Assembly: GCA_024362935.1 (NCBI GenBank)
Contig: JANCRA010000032.1
Location: 5,631,001-5,695,000, forward strand
From: Setophaga petechia
Taxonomy: Eukaryota; Chordata; Aves; Passeriformes; Parulidae
Direction: 5' to 3'
Length of the DNA stretch: 64,000 nucleotides
Shown: in pieces, positions 23,701 to 35,667 of the stretch
How the letters are laid out: each line of letters starts with the position of its first letter
Position numbering within the stretch: position 1 is the stretch's first letter
The notes under the pieces: model-generated
Seen by the model: only the letters and a program-made list of their open reading frames with translations
What the model was told of the DNA's origin: nothing
Database searches by the model: none
Translations under genes and position numbers: made by a program

Positions 23701-26700
23701 AATAAAGTTGCTTGTTTTCCATGAATTTATAAAAGTAATTTCCCCCTTTTCTTAACAGAACAACCTTTAAGTTGTGTTTGTTTATATCACTCTAATTTAA
23801 TGCTCATTAGTTCTGAAACATCCTTGTCTTTTTGGTTGAAAATGATCTCTAAACTGATGAAAATTTCCAGTCTTGGCAGAGATCAGAGCCTGACCAGCTT
23901 CTGATTAGTACTTGCTTGTACACTGTTTTCCTGTGATTGTCTCCCCTAGTACAATAAGCTGCCTCCCTCATTTTGTCTGAAAGTGCAACCACTGCTCTTG
24001 GCTGGAGTGATGTAGTTAGAATGACAATAGGATGTAGCAGGCTATAGCAGGAAACAAGGCCCTGCTGGGGAAGTTCAGGAAACACTTTAGGATCATCAGA
24101 ATTTTCTGCCATCTTCTGAGACCATAAGACCACATATTAACTAATGTATTTTTAACCCTTCTAGACAAAGATCCCTGCATGGTTATCTGTGCACTGTTAG
24201 TCTGTGCTATAGAGATAACTGTGAAATAAGCATGAAGTTTTACGGTGAACAAACAGCTTGGCTGAAGATGCCCATTGTATATGCAAGTACATATATATAT
24301 CTAAATATATTAAAACACAATTTTTGGCAGTGGAGTGGCTGGATTGAATAGGCTTGAATAGTTAAAAATGAAATAGCATGCATGTCCTTATGTCAGATTA
24401 TTTGAAGAAACAAAATACCTTTATTTATTTTCCTTCCATTAAGTTTTCTATAATCAGCATGTGTCTCAACTAAATCTCTCACCTGCCGTCCAGGCTCTAT
24501 GAGTATGAAGAAAAGTAGAAATGCTCCTATTTCTGTGAAAGTTTTGCTTTCTGTCCCTTGCATGACATTTTGCTTGGTTGTGCTGTACTGCAACATAATC
24601 TTTTGTTTCTCAGAAATTCTGGAAGTGAATTTCACAAGACAGGGCTACTTGTTCACTTTATTATTTTGTTTATGTATAAGCTTAAGGAGCGGTTGCTGCA
24701 AAAGTTTGAAAAGTACACCAAGTGTACCAAGTGTGTTGTGCAGTTTTTCTGTTTTTTAACAGACATTAGTATGGTTTCTCTTATTTAAAAAAAAAATAAT
24801 GCGTTCAATGTTCTTGTTGTTTCTTCTGTACATTGTATTTAACACTATAATTAAAGCCATGACAGGACACCAGAATTTATAGATTATAGGGAAATACATG
24901 CAAATGGTCTTCCTCACCAGCAGATTTCTGTTGTTACAGTGTGTGATGAAATGTAGGTGAAAGAGGTGTGGGTTTTGGAAGGGGGGTTGCAGTTGGAAGG
25001 AATTGCAGCAGTACCTGCCTGGGTATTGATAGAGCGAAGAGAGCAATACAGTCTGCAGAGAAACTTTAGCTTTTATTTCTGTGCTCATTAATTTTTGTAG
25101 GTTTTCTTTCACTTTTTGTTTGAGCCAAATTGAAGTCCTCTCCAAAATTAAAAGGCATAGTCATTTGGCTGGAATTTAAAGATAGAGAAGAGCAAGCTGA
25201 GAATCAGTTTCAGTGATTAGCTGTTCTCCCAATGAAGAAATCACTGCTCCTTCTGAGAAGAGAATAGAAATCATTATAACACAAATTGCTCTTTACCTAA
25301 TGGTGCATCAGCTGGATGTTAACAAGAATCTCTTAAAGGTGTTGCTATTTCCTGACGATGTAGTGTTACAGAAGAGATCTCCATTTAGCAGTGTAGTTGA
25401 AGTGAGGGTACAGCATGTCACCACATCCAGCTTTTGCAGTCTGGGGACAAGCATTCCAAGTGACCACTTTACATTTCTGTCTTTAACAGGCTTGGGAAAA
25501 ACCAAGAGAAAGACGAGTGCAAGAGACGCCTCCCCCACTCCCAGCACAGACGCAGAGTACCCTTCCAACGGCAGCAGCGCCGACCGCATTTACGATCTTA
25601 ACATTCCCGCCTACGTGAAATTTGCCTACGTTGCCGAGAGGGAGGATGAGCTCTCCCTCGTTAAAGGGTCTCGAGTGATTGTCATGGAGAAGTGCAGCGA
25701 CGGCTGGTGGAGAGGGAGCTACAATGGACAGATCGGCTGGTTCCCTTCGAACTATGTGGTAGAGGAGGTTGAGGAGGCAACTGCAGATTCACCCAGCTTC
25801 CTCAGCCTTAGGAAAGGCGCTTCCATGAGTAACGGCCAGGGCACCAAAGTACTCCACATCGTTCAGACACTGTACCCATTCAGCTCAGTCACGGATGAAG
25901 AGCTCAATTTTGAAAAAGGGGAAACGATGGAAGTCATTGAAAAGCCAGAAAATGACCCAGAATGGTGGAAATGTAAAAATTCCAGAGGTCAAATCGGTCT
26001 TGTTCCTAAAAACTATGTAGTAATCATTAGTGATGGTCCTTCCATGAACACTTCCCATCCACCTCAGATAAGCTACACGGGACCATCTTCTACCGGACGA
26101 TTTGCTGGAAGAGAGTGGTATTACGGGAACGTTACCCGGCACCAAGCAGAATGTGCCCTGAACGAACGGGGAGTGGAAGGAGATTTCCTTGTTAGAGACA
26201 GTGAATCTTCGGTAAGTGGTGCTCAGCCCGCAGGTTTGTAACCCCCATGCATGGGTTAGCAAGCACAGCACTTAACAGACTCCCTGTCTTTTCACCCTTA
26301 AAGAAGCCAGCAGGGCTTCAGCATTACCAACCAATACCTTCCCTCCTTGTGAGAATTGGTCTGTCAGTGAAATGCAGTGACTTTTACACTGAAATTTAAC
26401 AGCTGTGGACTGTATTATCCAGGGGTTTTTTAAATTTGTGGACGATCAAGTTAAATATTTCAGGCTTCCATTTTTGCTTTTCATGTGTTTCTCATGCAAT
26501 CCTCAAATTTAAAGCACTACAAGATAAAATAATTCTAGGTGATTGAAAATTTAGTCATTGATTTGATCTTAAAGTTATTTTCAATTAAAATCTTAGCATT
26601 GGTCAGTTTTTTTCTGCTTTTAATTTAATAATTACATAGTTTCTTTATTAGTTAAAATTCCATTTTAATGTATTTTTTATCTACTTAGATAATTTAGTTT

Positions 26701-29700
26701 GTAATAAGGTAAAGTTATTATTATATCTAGTTTTAAGGTTGTTATATACAACAGAGAGGGTCAAGTCGGCAGCTCATATGCCTTGTAAATTGAGCCTTGA
26801 TGGCATCAGAAGGATCTGAGTAATGCTGATTATGGTTCACGTCATTCTGAAAGTTCAGATTTAACATTCAGCTGAAAGGGCTTCCATGTGTGCTGAGGCC
26901 AGAGAATTCACAGTTAAAGCACTAGTATTTAATTATCCTTTGGCTGTGATTTTGAAAAGGTGACAGATTTTAATCTTATGTCATACATAACATTGAGAAA
27001 ATTGAGAAAGTACAACTTAGTAACAGTCCCAGATACTTTTATCTGAAGACAGTATTGTCTGATTAAATTTCAGGCACCTCTCCTTGATGAATTTGCTCTG
27101 CAAAAAACGTGATAGCTATCGAACTACCCTTTCTTTAAAGCTCTGTGTCATTGAATTCCTATTTCTGCTTAATTATAATCACTAAACAAAGGCAAATGCA
27201 AATAAACCACAGGAGAACAGGAAAAAAGTTAGAGATTAAATTAAAATAAACTAGAGGAAGATAGGAAGAAAAATAGGAATTTAGACGTCATAACTGATTT
27301 GCAGAGGCTGAGAGGAATCATGTTTGTTTAGTCAACAGAAGAAAAGACTGATGTGGGACACACAGTCTTATAAAATGTAAAAGCCACTGAACGATTATGG
27401 TAACCATTAAATTACAGTAATTCCTTTTTTTCCCAACATTCTTTTTCTGTCTGCATCCTGTCAGATGGAGGCATACTGGATGTGGTGGATTCTTGGCATA
27501 TCAGTCCAGTAGGTAGAAGCTCACTTTCAGATCTAGAGGCTGCATTGTGATTTTTCCTGAGACTGTAGCTATCACTTTCCTTTCATCTCTTGAGAAAGTG
27601 CCAGAAGGAGAGTTTGAAAATTAATACATTGCTTTAAATACAAAAATTCTTACCCATTTCTCAGGACATGATATGCCACAGTGGCCACTATGCTACAGCT
27701 TGGTTTTTTAACTCTTAAGAGTCTGCCTCTATCTTTGGAGTAAACAAACTACCTTGAAAGAACACAGTAACCTTTTTATTTAATGTGACATCATAACACT
27801 AAATCATTGCATTCAAAGCAGTTTCCAACTTTTTGCCTGCATTGTTGCTGGAAATCATTGCTTTACAAAAGGTTCATTCAGAATGTGATCTTCAAACTAT
27901 TTCTAGCATCTAACACTTAGTGGGATAACAGAAAATTTATTCAGTTCATATCACAGCAAGTTTTTTGCACACCTGCAGGTAAAAAAAAAGCACTGAATTG
28001 AGGAACTTAGCGTTTTTCCTTCATTTTGTACTCTTTATCTGGTCTTGCAAACCCTGTATTTGAGCCTTTTTTAGCAAGGAAAAAACTGCAGTTATGCACG
28101 CAAATACCTCTGTGTATTAGTACTGCATGTGGGTTTTAGTTTTTATTAGGTTTGAAGAAATAATTTAGTACATCTCAAACTTTCATCTACTCTAATCTTT
28201 ATATATCATTCCATCATATAGTGTGTATGTATGTGAATTATTAAACACTGGGGGTTGCTGGGTTTTTCCCTGGAGTGCCACAATAAGTGAATGGGCATAC
28301 TTGCAAGCATTGAGAAAAGGATCATAAAAATCTATTTCAAACTTATTATGTATGGAATAAAGAAAGAGTTTAGCAATGACTCATGAATTTCTGACAGTTG
28401 CTGTATTTCACACATGTGACTACAGAGGTTGTTCATGCTGTGGCTTAAAGTCACCAGGAGTGTCTTCACAATCTGAGCAGATGGTCTTGATTAGAGAGAA
28501 CAGGCTGAGCAGAGCCAAGCTGTCAGCTCCCTGATTTGCTCATCTGACCACCAGACCAGCACTTCCCACTACACTGTATTGTTAACTCACCTTTAACACT
28601 AGGAATGCAGGGGTTATTCCTTTCTAGAAAGGTCCATAGATAAAACTGTGAGTCATGCTCCTAATCCTGTGCCTGATTTTTGACCTGTTTTAGAGTTTTC
28701 TGTAGCCTTCCATCACCATAGTTACAAAAATTGGTCTGCATAAAAGTTTTCCTTAGATTTCAATTTTGCTCTTATTACTGAACTATGAAAAGCTGTCCTT
28801 GGATAGATGAAGGTTTGTATTATTTGATATTCACTTGATGAGACTGTCATGTTTTTGCATTTCAAGTGTTAGTAGTTGCAAGATTTTACAATATTTCTCT
28901 AGATTTAACTTGCCAGATGTTTAGCTCACAGCTAGATTTCTTTAGCCAAAAATATTTTCCTCAGTAACACTTAGATCTAGAGGATGCTACCATCGAGGAG
29001 AATAACCTGAGATGAACTCGGTAAGGTAGCTAGGAGGCTGATTATCTTAATTAATTACGAAATACTATTATTAGAACCATAAACTTGTTTGAACCATTTA
29101 AGCCCATAGTTTATGTAACAGGCACAGTTCCCTACTGATAATGTTTTTGCCAACTGTGTTATACCTAGGTAATGTCACCTTAGTTTTGAAGATCTAAAAG
29201 AACTGGGTACATGCCTTATTAGAAATACTGCTAGCTAGTTGTTCTTTCTGTTGCAGGCTGCTAGGTTAATGAAACCTGCAGTTTGTCTCATTTAAGTAAC
29301 AAAACAATGAAAAAAAAAAGCAGATTTATCCTATGCAGTCTCTGTGGAGCCACTTTTTGGATTGCAGGCTCTTCAGCAATCAGATTGTTGGTCTCTGTGT
29401 AGCTCCTAACCCAAGACAAACAGGTCTTGGCTGATACTGGTGGTCTTGGTTGGGTGGGTGTTTGTAATGCTTTGAAGACCTCAGATTTCACTGAGTACAG
29501 AAGCAAATTTGAATGGGAGAGGGTTGTTTTTTTCAGATTCATACCAGGAAACAAGTGTGCTAACTAGTACTGCAGCTAACAGGAAGCAGTAGTGTGTCGC
29601 CTCCAGCTTCTGAGCAGAGCCTTTGCTGCAGACACCCTTAAACTTCAAAGGGAGCTTCTGTCAGAACTTGTGGGCCCCTTACAGTCCTCTGCAGGTGGCT

Positions 29701-32700
29701 GTGAAGCTGGTGATCAGGCAAACACCAGAGCTTTGTAGTCCTATGAGGTCTTCTCATGAAGCGGAGAAGGTGTTATTTTTCTCAGCCTATGTTAGTGAGT
29801 GAACTATGCAAGTTTGTGGATGGTTTCAGAAGCAGTTATTCATTAGGAAGTATTGGTTACCTTCTACTGGTAGTGTCACAGCATTCAAGTTATAGTAACC
29901 CATCCTAAACACAGTTGCAGAGTATAACTTTAAGATGATACTGATGATTTTAGGCGTATTAAAATGATACTGAGGATTGTAGGTGCAACTGGATTTGTCA
30001 GTTTTTGAGATCATATTTAGCTTCTCTGTTCTTTGTCTAGCAAAAATGACAATAGAAGGAGGAGGCAGAGATTCAGAGTTTGTATGTTTTTTGAGGTGCT
30101 AATTCTGTAGCATTCAGTGTCCCCATGTTTTCCTGGGGTTTTAATCCTGCAGCTGTTGGATAGAAGCAATGAAATGTGGCAACTGTTTAAAAAGTGAACA
30201 TTGGTCACATTCTGTGACATGCAGTGATTAGTAAGTACAGCAGACATGAGGAGAAAGTTTTTCTTTAAAAACAGGCATAAGGAAATATCCCAGTGGCTTA
30301 TTTTAAATGGAAGAACAGAAATCTTATTAGAGCTGTAGTTGAAGATCAATGAAACCAATTCATATTTGTGACCTGTGTAATACTGATTTTGGAACATGAA
30401 CATTACATAGGGAGAAGAATGGTATTTGCTTATATCCAAATGAAACAGAAGGGGTGGAAAAAAGAATTAACTCTCCCAGATGGCTTTTTCCAGCCTGACC
30501 TTAGATCTTTGAGCCATGATTTGAGTTTTTTGGCTGGGTGATAGAGTAAGAGGAGAAGTGAGGGAAAACTTGGGTATGGAAATGGAAGGAGTTGGAGAGC
30601 CCCAGGACAGGCTCACTGATGGGAGCTCAAGGGGCCTGGAATAGTTTGAAGAATGAGTGTGTGAGAATATCTTTTTGAAGAAAGGACATTGGCAAACAGA
30701 ATTGGATTGAAAGGGAAAATTTAAATAAGTTACAGGATCTGTACAAGATTTGCAGAGAGGACTGTTTTTCACAACCTTGCCATTTATAAATGATAAAATT
30801 ATCATTTCATTCTCAAATTGAGGATGTGAAGAGGGAACTCTGTTTTTCGTGTTTCACTTGTTTTTCCTTTTATTGCTTTATCACTTGTTTTTGTGGTAGT
30901 TTTCAATTGGTTGTGGAGGTTTTTTAAAGATCATTCAATTCTTCACCAAAGAAATAAAGAAACAACTTACTCCCATTTGTTTTCCACATGCCGTAGGCAC
31001 CAGCTAGCTTATGGTCATCTCTAGATATAAGCAAGTGTTAAAGGAATTGAAAACAATTCTAAGTACTAGTACACAAGGACTGTAGGTGTATTCAACCTAA
31101 TATTTAATTTTTTGATTTAAGAATAGATTTAACTTCAAGTTAGGTTTTTCAGGTTAGGTCTTTCCAGTTATGGTGGTGCAGAAATATTCATAGTTTCCCT
31201 GCCACAAAGCTCTGCTCTGTAACTCTGTTGCAGAATCATCAGCTGTTCTATAGACTTAGGGGATTAAATCTTACTTCTGATCTGCTTTTATTTGGTGTAT
31301 GTGCATCTTTTTTTCCTGGAAAAGTTAGTGTGTAAACATCCAAATGTAGCAATTAATTTAAGAGAGAGAAGAGAGAAAAATTGGCCAGCAGTTAGAACAA
31401 AATAGCTTAAACAGTAAATAAAATAAACAGACTTGGAGCAAATCCAAGGAGGACAGCAGGGAACCAATTCAAACTGCATCGAACCAGCATACTTTGAAAT
31501 GGGAGTGTTCATAGCAATAGTTTATTTAGATTTTTTTAAATAATATTTTTAATGAATTTGCATTTGTTAGGGCAAGAAGGAACCAAAATAAAAACAAGTC
31601 AAATTGCTTTTGCTGTTCATTCTTGAATCCTATGGAAGTTACTACTCTGAGACCAATAAAGGGTTTCAGGATTTTTGCAACAGCTGTTTGAGCTCTTCCA
31701 TCTCTTTGCACCGGATGATGACTCTCAAAAGAGTTAGATCAGCCCTTCCGCTTTTTACATTTTTTAAATTAAATCAGATAATGAAAAAATAAACTTTGTA
31801 ACATAGGCTGCAGAAAATATGATAATGACTTCTACTTATGTATCAATCTAACTATCAGGCTCCAGGGCTGCGGAGAATAGACAATAGTTCGTGAGAAATG
31901 TTCATTCACTAAGGTTATAATTAAATTGGCAGAAAGAGTATTTAATATATTGTATGGATCAGCTCACAAAGATAGAAGCCTGGCCAGTGCCTGGGTCATA
32001 GGACAGTAGGTCAGAGGTCCAGCATGTCTCTGCATGTCATTAGCACATCCTTTATGGCCTAGAAATAATATTTCTTTAAAGATACAAGGAGCTTTGAAAA
32101 CTCATAATTTTGACAAGCTAAAAGCAACTGCTTTGTCAGAAAACAGTAAAAGATTTTTGAGAGCAAAGTGATTATTTCAACTTCTTTTTAAACTTTTGCC
32201 ATAAAATTGTTTCCTGTTCCTAAAACAAACAAAAAAGTTTAGTTCAGATTATGAACTTCCCATTCGCAAGTTCTTCTGTTTTAATTGAGGGCCTTTTGGT
32301 TACTGTTTTTTGTTTGGTGTAGGCATCAGCCGTGGAAGCAGCAGAACTTAGTAAGATTTGATACTGTTTTTGGAATCCTGACTGGCTAATCTGTACTTGC
32401 TGCCTCAGTCTGTCCTTGGTGAGACCCTACAGACCTGCCTGTGTTCAGGGCACAGCAATCAGTACACTGCCCAGGCCCTAAATTTCTCTTCCATGGACCC
32501 AGGGTCCCAAAGCTTCTGGAGAGCTTTGTGCAGGCCTGCGCTTTATTACTGATTAATGGCTGCTGCTTGGAACTATGGAGATTGCACTGGAAGCAGGTCC
32601 CAGGCCTGTGTGGCTATGGCTGCTGGAGGGTTTGTCCACACTGCATTCAGGGCTTTAACCACAGCAAAGAGTTTGTACAGCTGGGTTAGCTTTAACCCAG

Positions 32701-35667
32701 TGGAGGTGCTGAAAATAGGCCAGTCTTGGTGTGAGTTCTATGCACTTTTCTTTATGATGCTGCTGAGGCAGGAGCTTAATATCAGAGACAGCTGGCTTAA
32801 AATAGCAGTTTTCATATTTGGAGTTAGGGATGGATGACAGGACACAAAATGTATCTTGGGTGGAGCACTGGAAATCCCAAAGATGTACTCATATGCACAT
32901 TTCTTTCCATCATGTTCTCCCACCCTTCCCAGTCCCCTCTTGGCAGTCACAGAGAGTGTTCCATGTATTTTGAGCCAGTGGCTGCTCAATGCCAGAGGAA
33001 GCCTTCCTGATGGAGCCTGCCCTGCCCCGGTCAAGGCCCAGTGACCCTGGATTATAGATGGAACAAGTAATTATCCTATGGGTGTTACATAAAATAATTT
33101 TTAAAGAAGTGATGCCTGTTGATCTGGAATGTAGTGGCTTGAGGTAGAAGAGGGTTAGGCCAAGGGTGTGGGGAGGTTGCTGCTGCCTTTAGCAGAACAA
33201 AAGGAGAAGAGCTGCTGCCCAAAGCCGAACCTCGAGTCTGAGTTGGACCAGAGCCAGATCAGCAGGCATGGCAGGAACTTTGTTTGCTGTGGGCAGGGCC
33301 CATGTAGTCAGAGGGAGGGCAGAAAAGTGTTAGTGCTAAGATAGGTGAGGGGGAGATGCAAGAGGTGAGATTTTTTTGGGTAGGCAGGACATGAGGAATG
33401 TGTGGGCAGAGACCCATTTTATTGCAGGAATAAAGACAGCATATCTGAGAAAATGCTGTCCTCCAGCTTATTTGGGTATGTGCTGGGTGTGTGTTTGACC
33501 CCTCACAAATGCAGTGTAGAGGTCTCAGGGTGTGGTTTTGTGAAGTCTAGTATCAGCAGTAACATGTGAGGGCTCCTGACCCCTCCAGTTGGTCCTCTGC
33601 TGTGCCATGGCTGTGCTCAGGATTGTTTCCAAGGCAGTGCTGTGAACCAGGTGGGTTTTGTTTAACCTGGGCAAGCACAGGTTTGCAGTGCTGGCCCAGC
33701 CGAAGCAGCACCATGGTGGGGAGAGACCAAGGGACACAGTAAGGTTGTGTCTAAAGCCTGGCATGTGCCTTCAGTGGTTTGTGCTTGAAGCCATGCCTTC
33801 AGTGGGCTGAGACACTGCAGCAGTACCTCCAGAGTAGCACCAGGCATTGCTGAGCTCCATTGAGTGCTTGTTACAAACTCCAGTGTGTTCTTTTTATTCA
33901 TTTTACTGCCGGCTTGTGACACCTACTTCCATACACCTCTCACAGGGCAAACCCATATCCCCCTCTTACATGGAAGGGAGGATCCATCAAAGAATGACAA
34001 AATCCACAAGGGTTCTAAAGAAGCTCATGAAGTTTTATTAGCAAGCTACACAGTTGGCATAGAAATTCGTGTTTTACCCCTACTCTCTAATAGTAAGAGT
34101 GATAATAAAAGAGGGAAGAAAGGGAAAGTGAAAGGGAGATCAGACTGCAGAGGAAAGGAGATCTGGAGTCCTGTATCCAGGATCAATCCAGCCAACAGGG
34201 TATCCAGGGGATACCTGGGCAGCACATCACCAAGGCATTGTGGGGCTACCTAGTTATAGGTAAGTTTTCCCCTCCCTGGAATTAGGTTTCTTGCTCTTCA
34301 TGTAAGTGAATCAGCATGGATACTCTTCTGGACCTTTATGGAAATGGGGGGAGCTTTGAGGGTCTTTTGGTAGTCTTGATCCCCCTCTGCTGGACTTACT
34401 TGTTCCTTGACCCTATTCCCATGCCCGCATTGTTTTGTGTTGTGTGGTCTCCATGGACCAGAACAGGATGATGGTCCCCAGAGGGGTGCTGCCCTACCTG
34501 TGCACATCCCCCCCTTTCCAGGCACATCCTTTTCTAACTGGCCTGCTTGAATGGTCATTGGTATTTGAGGCATAGATAGCAGCACATTAAATCCTTATTG
34601 CCCAGGCTCCTACACCATCTCTGTGGCCAGCCAGCAGCAGTAGGTGGCTGGAGACAGAGTTCAGCTGGAAGCAAGGGACACTGTGTCCTTTCTACCCTCC
34701 TATGTGGCATGTGGGGAAGGAAGTGAAATAATCTCATTCTGGCTGTTTCGATGAGAGTGCTCTCCTTGTTAAAGCAACTGATTGCCCCGATGAAGAGATT
34801 TATCATTAGAAATTGTTATGTCCTGAGTAACTTAATTAGTGCATAAATTCTGTCTTTTGTGGGTAGTGGTGTGATGGTGAGATTTGTACAGTGTTTTTCT
34901 TCTATAGCTTTATCTTTTTTTTACAAAGAAAATGTACTCAATGGGAGAAATTACTCCCCATACATGTGGTAATGAAGATAAAAGGTGCATGTGTTTTTGT
35001 CTTTTGCAATGCAAAGCAAGAATGGCCCTCTAGTGGTCACGGCTTTAAAAAAAGCAAAATGGGGAATTTTCTTCATCTTGCCCAAGCAATATTGCAGTAA
35101 TTGTTTTCTCCTGGGCACTCTAGTGAGAAAGACATGCATGATAAAAATTCTTCCCTTCTCCTTGACATTCTTGTGCTTCTAGATTGAGTAACTAAGATAA
35201 TATTTGCAGTTTAGTCATGTAATTGGCAGCTTCAAACTGTGCATCTGGGGAGCTTTCACTTAACTGACTTAACTGCTCACGTTAATAACAATGGTAATTA
35301 TTTATTGAATAATAGGCTATTGGGTTTCTTAAGGAGCTAAAGCACCGAGCTGTGGCTAATGTAAATTACTGTCAACTGTATGACACAGTTTGTTCCTGAA
35401 ATTGCAAAATTATGCTGTCATTTTGTTATCTTCTATGTAATTTTTTCTTTCTTTCTCAATTCTTCTCAACAGCCCAGTGACTTCTCAGTATCTCTAAAGG
35501 CATCGGGGAAGAACAAACATTTCAAGGTGCAGCTCGTGGACAATGTCTATTGTATTGGGCAGCGGCGATTTAATACTATGGATGAGTTGGTGGAACACTA
35601 CAAAAAGGCTCCCATCTTCACCAGTGAACACGGGGAAAAGCTATATCTTGTGAAAGCACTTCAGTGA
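5518..35667 (+). CDS. NCK2: NCK2 SH2/SH3 adaptor protein, complete CDS in three exons
   Basis: Joining 5518-5743, 25490-26211 and 35473-35667 gives 1143 bases: 380 codons and a TGA stop, the usual length of vertebrate NCK2. Domain order is SH3 (about residues 2-60), SH3 (about 112-169), SH3 (about 197-255) and SH2 (about 285-380). Each SH3 has the ALYDY-like start, the WW pair (38-39, 148-149, 234-235) and the P-x-NY end. The SH2 has FLVRDSES with the phosphotyrosine-binding Arg311. From family knowledge, the SH2 domain docks on phosphotyrosine of receptors and scaffolds, and the SH3 domains recruit proline-rich partners such as WASP-family regulators and PAK, linking receptors to actin. The third SH3 of NCK2 is known to bind the LIM protein PINCH1. 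The start [13 protein letters not shown] and the linker [18 protein letters not shown] identify NCK2 rather than its paralogue NCK1. No frameshift, lost key residue or premature stop is visible, so the gene looks intact. Confidence 0.97.
5886..5932. repeat. GGGA/GACA-type purine-rich simple repeat
   Basis: GAGGGAGGGAGGGAGAGACAG and similar words, just after the first coding exon. The spaced GGG runs could form a G-quadruplex in the nascent RNA, but this is untested. Confidence 0.6.
7382..7419. repeat. Perfect 13-bp inverted repeat with 12-base loop
   Basis: GTTCTGAAGCACT at 7382-7394 and AGTGCTTCAGAAC at 7407-7419 are exact reverse complements. G-T wobbles and one T-A pair inside the loop could lengthen the stem to about 16 pairs in RNA. 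It sits in the first large coding intron. It is shorter than a usual microRNA precursor. Confidence 0.85.
8319..8329. repeat. Homopolymer of 11 C
   Basis: Eleven consecutive C in the intron; its length is also prone to sequencing error. Confidence 0.8.
10217..10242. repeat. TTTTGCTGC minisatellite, about three units
   Basis: Three near-identical 9-base units in tandem. Confidence 0.7.
13337..13363. repeat. CAAA simple repeat
   Basis: Four to five CAAA units followed by imperfect copies. Confidence 0.7.
19228..19303. repeat. T/G-rich low-complexity tract
   Basis: TTGTTGTTG and TTTTGTTTTG words run for about 75 bases. Confidence 0.6.
20261..20290. repeat. Interrupted poly-T tract
   Basis: Runs of T broken by single or double G. 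No retroelement body is recognised next to it. Confidence 0.7.
20379..20412. repeat. Perfect 10-bp inverted repeat
   Basis: GACAATTTCT at 20379-20388 and AGAAATTGTC at 20403-20412 are exact reverse complements separated by 14 bases. No target duplication is evident. Confidence 0.8.
21080..21430. other. Unclassified GC-rich patch in the large NCK2 intron
   Basis: About 350 bases rich in GGCC, CTGGCA and GGGG words are set in AT-rich intron. The patch shares the exact 14-mer CCAGGGGAGATGGA (21254-21267) with the second patch at 22550-22870. Long open frames on both strands are a side effect of the composition. It may be an old repeat copy; the origin is unknown. Confidence 0.3.
22022..22053. 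repeat. TAGA/TAGG tetranucleotide repeat
   Basis: Imperfect GATA-type repeat of about 32 bases. Confidence 0.7.
22550..22870. other. Second GC-rich patch in the large NCK2 intron
   Basis: Purine-rich on the plus strand (GGGAGGAGGGCAGCACC, GGAGGAAGAGGAGG). It holds the 14-mer CCAGGGGAGATGGA at 22709-22722, also present in the patch about 1.45 kb upstream. No gene is recognised. Confidence 0.28.
25490..26211 (+). CDS. NCK2: NCK2 second coding exon: second and third SH3 domains and start of SH2
   Basis: The exon completes Gly76 (G from 5743 plus GC) and runs to Ser316. The acceptor is CTTTAACAG ending at 25489 and the donor GTAAGT is at 26212-26217, in phase 0. It encodes the linker with the conserved Tyr110 region ([10 protein letters not shown]), SH3-2 ([27 protein letters not shown]), SH3-3 ([32 protein letters not shown]) and the start of SH2 up to FLVRDSESS. 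The exon is visibly richer in GC and CpG than the AT-rich DNA around it, as expected for a constrained coding block. Retaining the downstream intron would end the protein at 26241 and destroy the SH2 domain. Confidence 0.97.
30788..30807. repeat. AT-rich 9-bp inverted repeat
   Basis: AAATGATAA and TTATCATTT are separated by two bases. In AT-rich DNA this is likely to be chance. Confidence 0.7.
33120..34810. repeat. GC-richer stretch, possible LTR-element debris
   Basis: Within an AT-rich intron, this stretch is distinctly richer in G and C. Near 33429 GCAGGAATAAAGACAGC looks like the polyadenylation region of an avian LTR in plus orientation. Near 34036 TTTTATTAGC would read GCTAATAAAA on the minus strand. 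No clear TG...CA ends, target duplication or retroviral gene could be found, so this remains a suggestion. Confidence 0.22.
35473..35667 (+). CDS. NCK2: NCK2 last coding exon: rest of SH2 domain and stop
   Basis: This exon encodes residues 317-380, from [13 protein letters not shown] to the C-terminus LYLVKALQ. The acceptor is a pyrimidine-rich tract ending TTCTCAACAG at 35472, in phase 0, matching the previous donor. The segment completes the SH2 fold: FSVSLKA, the HFKVQ strand, YCIGQRRF, and the helix [14 protein letters not shown] that shapes the specificity pocket. The TGA stop is at 35665-35667. An open frame extends about 30 codons upstream of the acceptor, but it is T-rich intron sequence and the clear AG and the family alignment place the exon start here. 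Confidence 0.97.
   Translation, partial: PSDFSVSLKASGKNKHFKVQLVDNVYCIGQRRFNTMDELVEHYKKAPIFTSEHGEKLYLVKALQ

Larger units (their letters stand above)
5744..25489 (+). other. NCK2: NCK2 intron between first and second coding exons (19.7 kb)
   Basis: The intron is bounded by GTAAGT at 5744 and TTTAACAG at 25489. It is mostly AT-rich, with no further exon that fits the protein. It contains a perfect 13-bp inverted repeat (7382-7419), a 10-bp inverted repeat (20379-20412), several simple repeats, and two GC-rich patches (about 21080-21430 and 22550-22870). The longest open frame, 164 codons on the minus strand at 21033-21527, falls in the first patch and looks like compositional chance. Confidence 0.9.
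26212..35472 (+). other. NCK2: NCK2 intron between second and third coding exons (9.3 kb)
   Basis: The intron is bounded by GTAAGT at 26212 and CTCAACAG at 35472. I see no additional exon. The first 6 kb is AT-rich and unremarkable. About 32400-34810 is richer in GC and may hold old mobile-element debris. A short 9-bp inverted repeat lies at 30788-30807. Confidence 0.9.

Noticed and set aside
25213..25215. GTG as a start of the long open frame into the second coding exon
   Set aside because: GTG starts are not used this way in vertebrate nuclear genes; the first in-frame ATG is at 25300.
34298..34585. Minus-strand open frame of 95 codons, considered as a retroviral gag remnant
   Set aside because: No zinc-knuckle spacing or other retroviral landmark could be identified, so no viral origin is claimed.
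35380..35472. Extension of the last NCK2 exon upstream in the open frame
   Set aside because: The sequence is T-rich with a clear acceptor at 35472, and splicing in phase 0 reproduces the known protein exactly.
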